Assembly: GCA_964625175.1 (NCBI GenBank)
Contig: CAZVAO010000044.1
Coordinates: 1-18,419, forward strand
Length of the DNA: 18,419 nt
Source: CAZVAO01 sp964625175
Lineage (GTDB): Bacteria > Bacillota > UBA994 > PWPR01
Reading direction: 5' to 3'
Of this stretch, positions 15,690-18,419 are shown in pieces. How positions within the stretch are numbered: the first letter of the stretch is position 1; every line of letters begins with the position of its first letter. A program made the position numbers and the translations under genes. The notes beneath the pieces are model-generated. The model was not told where the DNA came from. It saw only the letters and a program-made list of their open reading frames with translations, and did no database searches.

Positions 15690-16835
15690 TTATACTAAGT
15701 TAAGACCATCCCTTAAGGCGTCAGCCATAGCTTGTACATCAGCCGCTGTATTATAGAGTCCGAAAGAAATTCTGATATAATTCAAACGGAAGGTCACATA
15801 GATCTTGCGATCTGCAAATAATTGCTGCAAGGCATTCTTGAGTTCAGGTGGGTATTCTAAACAGAGAATCCCAGAACGTTTTGCAGGATCAGCAGGATTG
15901 CGTGCTACATAAGGGAGTCCATCAATTGCCTCAACTAATTCTTGCTCCAGGCCCAGAATATGTGCTTCAATTGCAGCTATACCCAACGTGTTAAGGAGTT
16001 TGGCTCCGGCATTGAGTGCCGCAATACCTGCATAATTCAAGCAACCCGCTTCAACCTTACGGCTATCTTTGCGCCATTTGAGGGTGTAAACGCCACCATC
16101 TTCAATAGCCAAAGCGGATTGGTGGCAGGAATATGGCGGGATCACTTGTCCGATCAGGTCCGACCGACAGTAAATAAACCCGACTCCGTATGTCCCGAGT
16201 AGACCTTTATGACCTCCACATGCCAGATAATCGATATTCGCTTCCTGAACATCTAGCTTTAAGCGCCCAATAGACTGAATCGCATCGACAATGAAGAGCA
16301 ACCCGCGATCTTTGCAAATCTTGCCGAGAGCCACTAAATCACTGCGTATTCCGCTGGTATACTGAACTGATGCAATGGAAATTGCTCGTGTCTTATCATC
16401 AATAGCTGCTTTTATATCTGCAATACGAATGTCCTTATCAATAGTCGGCACAAATCGAACTTCCAAGCCCTTATTTTGCAACTCGATCCAGACATTCATA
16501 TTTGCACCGTGTTCTTGGTCCGTAATAATGATATTCTCTCCCGATTTGAATGGATAGCCGTTGGCGATAATCCCCATCCCCTCAGAGGTGTTCTTAACGA
16601 ATCCAATCTCTGAAGGTTTCGCATTAATTAATTGTGCGAGCTGGTCACGTGCTTCATCAGCGGTGGCAGTAAAACGATCCTTGACATCTGCTCCAAAAAA
16701 AGCAATATAATCGTTCATAAACCCTTGGTAGGCTTTCTGAACGCAGTGAGGCGGGATGGCCAAAGAAGCAATATTCAGATAGTGGACGTCCTGGATCTGA
16801 TCAAATTCTTGGTTAATAAGTTCTTGATTAAGCAT
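15690..16835 (-). CDS. Class V aminotransferase-like PLP enzyme, copy 2
   Basis: A 381-residue fold-type I PLP enzyme of the aminotransferase class V / cysteine desulfurase-like group. Visible landmarks are KNTSEG (81-86, phosphate binding), EHGANMN (108-114, with the PLP-stacking His109), VDAIQS (183-188, Asp184 to the pyridine nitrogen) and CGGHKGLLG (206-214, Schiff-base Lys210). The C-terminal segment has no cysteine where SufS/IscS carry their catalytic one, so classic desulfurase activity is unlikely. Isopenicillin-N-epimerase-like or C-S/C-N lyase chemistry is possible. Roughly two thirds of residues, by eye, match the 381-residue gene upstream, without gaps: a tandem duplication. AGGAG lies 7 nt before the ATG. 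It heads the run with DUF2254 and the dipeptidase, behind a terminator and a repeated putative operator. Confidence 0.87.
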   Translation of the reverse strand: MLNQELINQEFDQIQDVHYLNIASLAIPPHCVQKAYQGFMNDYIAFFGADVKDRFTATADEARDQLAQLINAKPSEIGFVKNTSEGMGIIANGYPFKSGENIIITDQEHGANMNVWIELQNKGLEVRFVPTIDKDIRIADIKAAIDDKTRAISIASVQYTSGIRSDLVALGKICKDRGLLFIVDAIQSIGRLKLDVQEANIDYLACGGHKGLLGTYGVGFIYCRSDLIGQVIPPYSCHQSALAIEDGGVYTLKWRKDSRKVEAGCLNYAGIAALNAGAKLLNTLGIAAIEAHILGLEQELVEAIDGLPYVARNPADPAKRSGILCLEYPPELKNALQQLFADRKIYVTFRLNYIRISFGLYNTAADVQAMADALRDGLNLV

Positions 16836-16890
16836 TTCAACACTCCTATTTCGATCTCGTGAAAATAATCATTTATGATTGTCTTTCGTC

Positions 16891-16923
16891 ATAAAACCAT
16901 TAATTCCTTGTATAAAACCATTA
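16891..16923. repeat. ATAAAACCATTA direct repeat, 21-bp period
   Basis: An exact 12-bp word at 16891-16902 and 16912-16923, starts 21 bp apart (two DNA turns), between the terminator and the start of the copy 2 PLP enzyme. The spacing suits a dimeric regulator binding one DNA face. No confident promoter boxes were found nearby. Confidence 0.5.
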
Positions 16924-16940
16924 TATTACAAAGATATGCC

Positions 16941-16969
16941 AAAAAGCCACACATTATACTGTGCAGCTT
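16941..16969 (-). terminator. Intrinsic terminator between the two PLP-enzyme genes
   Basis: A 10-bp stem with two G-U pairs (16944-16953 with 16960-16969), a 6-nt loop, and a five-T tract on the minus strand (16941-16945). It lies about 155 nt past the copy 1 stop, so the two paralogs are likely transcribed separately. The stretch 16970-17122 holds only an ATTTGC-AG-GCAAAT palindrome (16972-16985). Confidence 0.7.
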
Positions 16970-17122
16970 CGATTTGCAGGCAAATATTTCGTTTCAATGC
17001 TTAGCTAAAAGAAAACACAGCGATGTCAGCAGTAATCACCGTATATGGAAGCAAATCATTCCTGACCCTATATCGTTACCCACCACTTTTTCAATATCGA
17101 ACTGGTCTGTTTACCTTCGCTT

Positions 17123-18268
17123 TTATACTAAGCTTAATCCATCCTTCATAGCGCCGACCATTGCCTCGACATCTGCTAGTGTATTAAAGAATCCAAAAGA
17201 AACTCGAAAATAATTCAAATTGAACGTGACATAGATGTTGCGCTCAGAAAATAACTGTTTAAGTGTCTTTTTAAGCCCAGCTGGATATTCCAGACAGACC
17301 GTTCCTGACCATTTTGCAGGATCTTCGGGAATGCGCTTCACATAAGGAAGACCTTCAATTGCCTCAAGGAACTCTTGCTCCAAACGCAAAATATGGGCCT
17401 CAATATTGGCAATACCTAAGTTATTAAGCAGTTTTGCACCCTCGTTAAGCGCAGCAATTCCTGCGTAATTCATATTGCCCCCCTCAATCCTACGGCTGTC
17501 AGGAAGCCAATCCAACGAATAAGAACCTTCGTCATCCACAAAGGTAGCGGACTGCTGTGCGGAATAAGGGGGAATAATTTGCTGAATTAAATCGGAAGAG
17601 CAATAGATAAAGCCTACACCGTACGTTCCCAGTAACCCTTTATGTCCTCCGCAAGACAAGTAGTCGATATGGCAGGCCTTAACATCCATTTCCAAACGAC
17701 CGACAGACTGAATGGCATCTACGATCAACAACAACCCATAGGTTTCACACAGTTTTCCAACCGCCTCCAAATCACAACGCAGTCCAGTTGTATATTCTAC
17801 AGAAGCGATGGCAATGGCCCTAGTATGCTCATCAATCGCTGCTTCAATGTCAGCCGTTCGAATATCCCAATTAACCGTTGGAATCATCCGGACTTCAAGA
17901 CCATCCGCTTGCTTTTTTACCCAAACGTTTTTATTCGCGCAGTGTTCCAGATACGGTAAAATCACATTATCCCCGGATTTAAACGGATAGCCATTGGCGA
18001 TAATGCCGATACCCTCAGACGTATTCTTCACAAAGCCGATCTCTGAAGGCTTGGCGTTAATCAAGCGAGCAAGCTGCTCACGCGCCTCATCAATCGTCAC
18101 TTGGAAGCCTTCCTTCACATCTACCCCATAGTGTTCAACATAATCATCCATAAAACGATGATAAGCTTTTTGTACACTTCGTGGAGGAATCGCTTTGGAG
18201 GCACTGTTCAAATAGTGAACTTTCAGTAGATGACCACATTCTTGGCGAATTAATTCTTGATTTAGCAT
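17123..18268 (-). CDS. Class V aminotransferase-like PLP enzyme, copy 1
   Basis: A 381-residue paralog of the downstream gene, the same length and alignable without gaps. The active-site plan is the same: KNTSEG (81-86), EHCANKN (108-114), VDAIQSVG with Asp184, and CGGHKGLLGTYGVGF with Schiff-base Lys210. As in the other copy there is no C-terminal desulfurase cysteine. Differences cluster in residues 9-60 and 240-265 and near the substrate side (for example PYSAQQSA against PYSCHQSA, DEGSYSLDWLPDSRRIEGG against a Lys/Arg-rich version), which could mean different substrates. AAGGAG lies 7 nt before the ATG. It has its own candidate promoter, with a heptanucleotide tandem repeat running into the -35 region, and a terminator downstream. 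Product class is well supported; the reaction is not known. Confidence 0.87.
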   Translation of the reverse strand: MLNQELIRQECGHLLKVHYLNSASKAIPPRSVQKAYHRFMDDYVEHYGVDVKEGFQVTIDEAREQLARLINAKPSEIGFVKNTSEGIGIIANGYPFKSGDNVILPYLEHCANKNVWVKKQADGLEVRMIPTVNWDIRTADIEAAIDEHTRAIAIASVEYTTGLRCDLEAVGKLCETYGLLLIVDAIQSVGRLEMDVKACHIDYLSCGGHKGLLGTYGVGFIYCSSDLIQQIIPPYSAQQSATFVDDEGSYSLDWLPDSRRIEGGNMNYAGIAALNEGAKLLNNLGIANIEAHILRLEQEFLEAIEGLPYVKRIPEDPAKWSGTVCLEYPAGLKKTLKQLFSERNIYVTFNLNYFRVSFGFFNTLADVEAMVGAMKDGLSLV

Positions 18269-18347
18269 TTTAACGCTCCTTATTCGGGCTATATGACGAC
18301 TATTCTCAGTTATTCACTATTTTTCGACATCGTAGATCATATTCCTT

Positions 18348-18419
<72 letters not shown>

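Noticed and set aside
16875..17213. 112-codon plus-strand frame between the PLP enzymes
   Set aside because: It overlaps the end of copy 1 and the terminator, has no ribosome binding site and a low-complexity, unrecognisable product.
15690..18268. Calling the PLP enzymes cysteine desulfurases (SufS/IscS)
   Set aside because: The C-terminal active-site cysteine loop is absent in both copies and no suf/isc partner genes are nearby.

Overview
This is an 18.4 kb piece of a draft or metagenome-derived bacterial genome. It has one scaffold gap (ten Ns at 12906-12915) and ends at 18419 inside a tandem repeat. The strong AGGAG-type ribosome binding sites, short intrinsic terminators, moderate-to-low GC and the gene content (a BceS-like histidine kinase, lipoproteins, a fluoride riboswitch) fit a Bacillota genome, probably Clostridia-like. 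This is inference; no rRNA or tRNA is present to place it. All genes but one lie on the minus strand.

Region 1 (1-4530). A secreted lipoprotein, cut off by the window start, carries five His-Pro-His/Cys-pair repeats. Next come a TM1586-type nitroreductase and a formamidase/acetamidase-family enzyme. Divergent from these is the only plus-strand gene, a cation:proton antiporter. Its leader is a textbook fluoride (crcB-motif) riboswitch whose 3' pseudoknot strand overlaps an intrinsic terminator, so the antiporter is predicted to be switched on by fluoride.

Region 2 (4455-5190). About 740 bases without a convincing gene, holding short repeats (CAATTGT cores, a duplicated CCGTYCCCAWTG element). 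It may be a degraded mobile element or REP-like sequence.

Region 3 (5192-7560). A lipoprotein alpha/beta hydrolase with an N-terminal DUF3887-like domain, and a class I SAM-dependent methyltransferase upstream of it.

Region 4 (7568-12704). A regulator/transporter module: an OmpR-type response regulator and an intramembrane-sensing histidine kinase, then an ABC ATPase translationally coupled to an 854-residue FtsX/MacB-type permease. An extended -10 promoter with GTGAC/GTCAC half-sites sits between the regulator pair and the transporter pair. The simplest reading is that the kinase and regulator sense an envelope-active compound and induce the transporter.

Region 5 (12878-18419). Two paralogous fold-type I PLP enzymes (aminotransferase class V) of identical length, the second followed closely by a DUF2254 membrane protein and an M19-type dipeptidase in what looks like one operon. 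The PLP enzymes lack the cysteine of cysteine desulfurases, so their substrate is open; the context suggests use of peptides or unusual amino acids. A heptanucleotide tandem repeat at the window end overlaps the candidate -35 box of the first copy.
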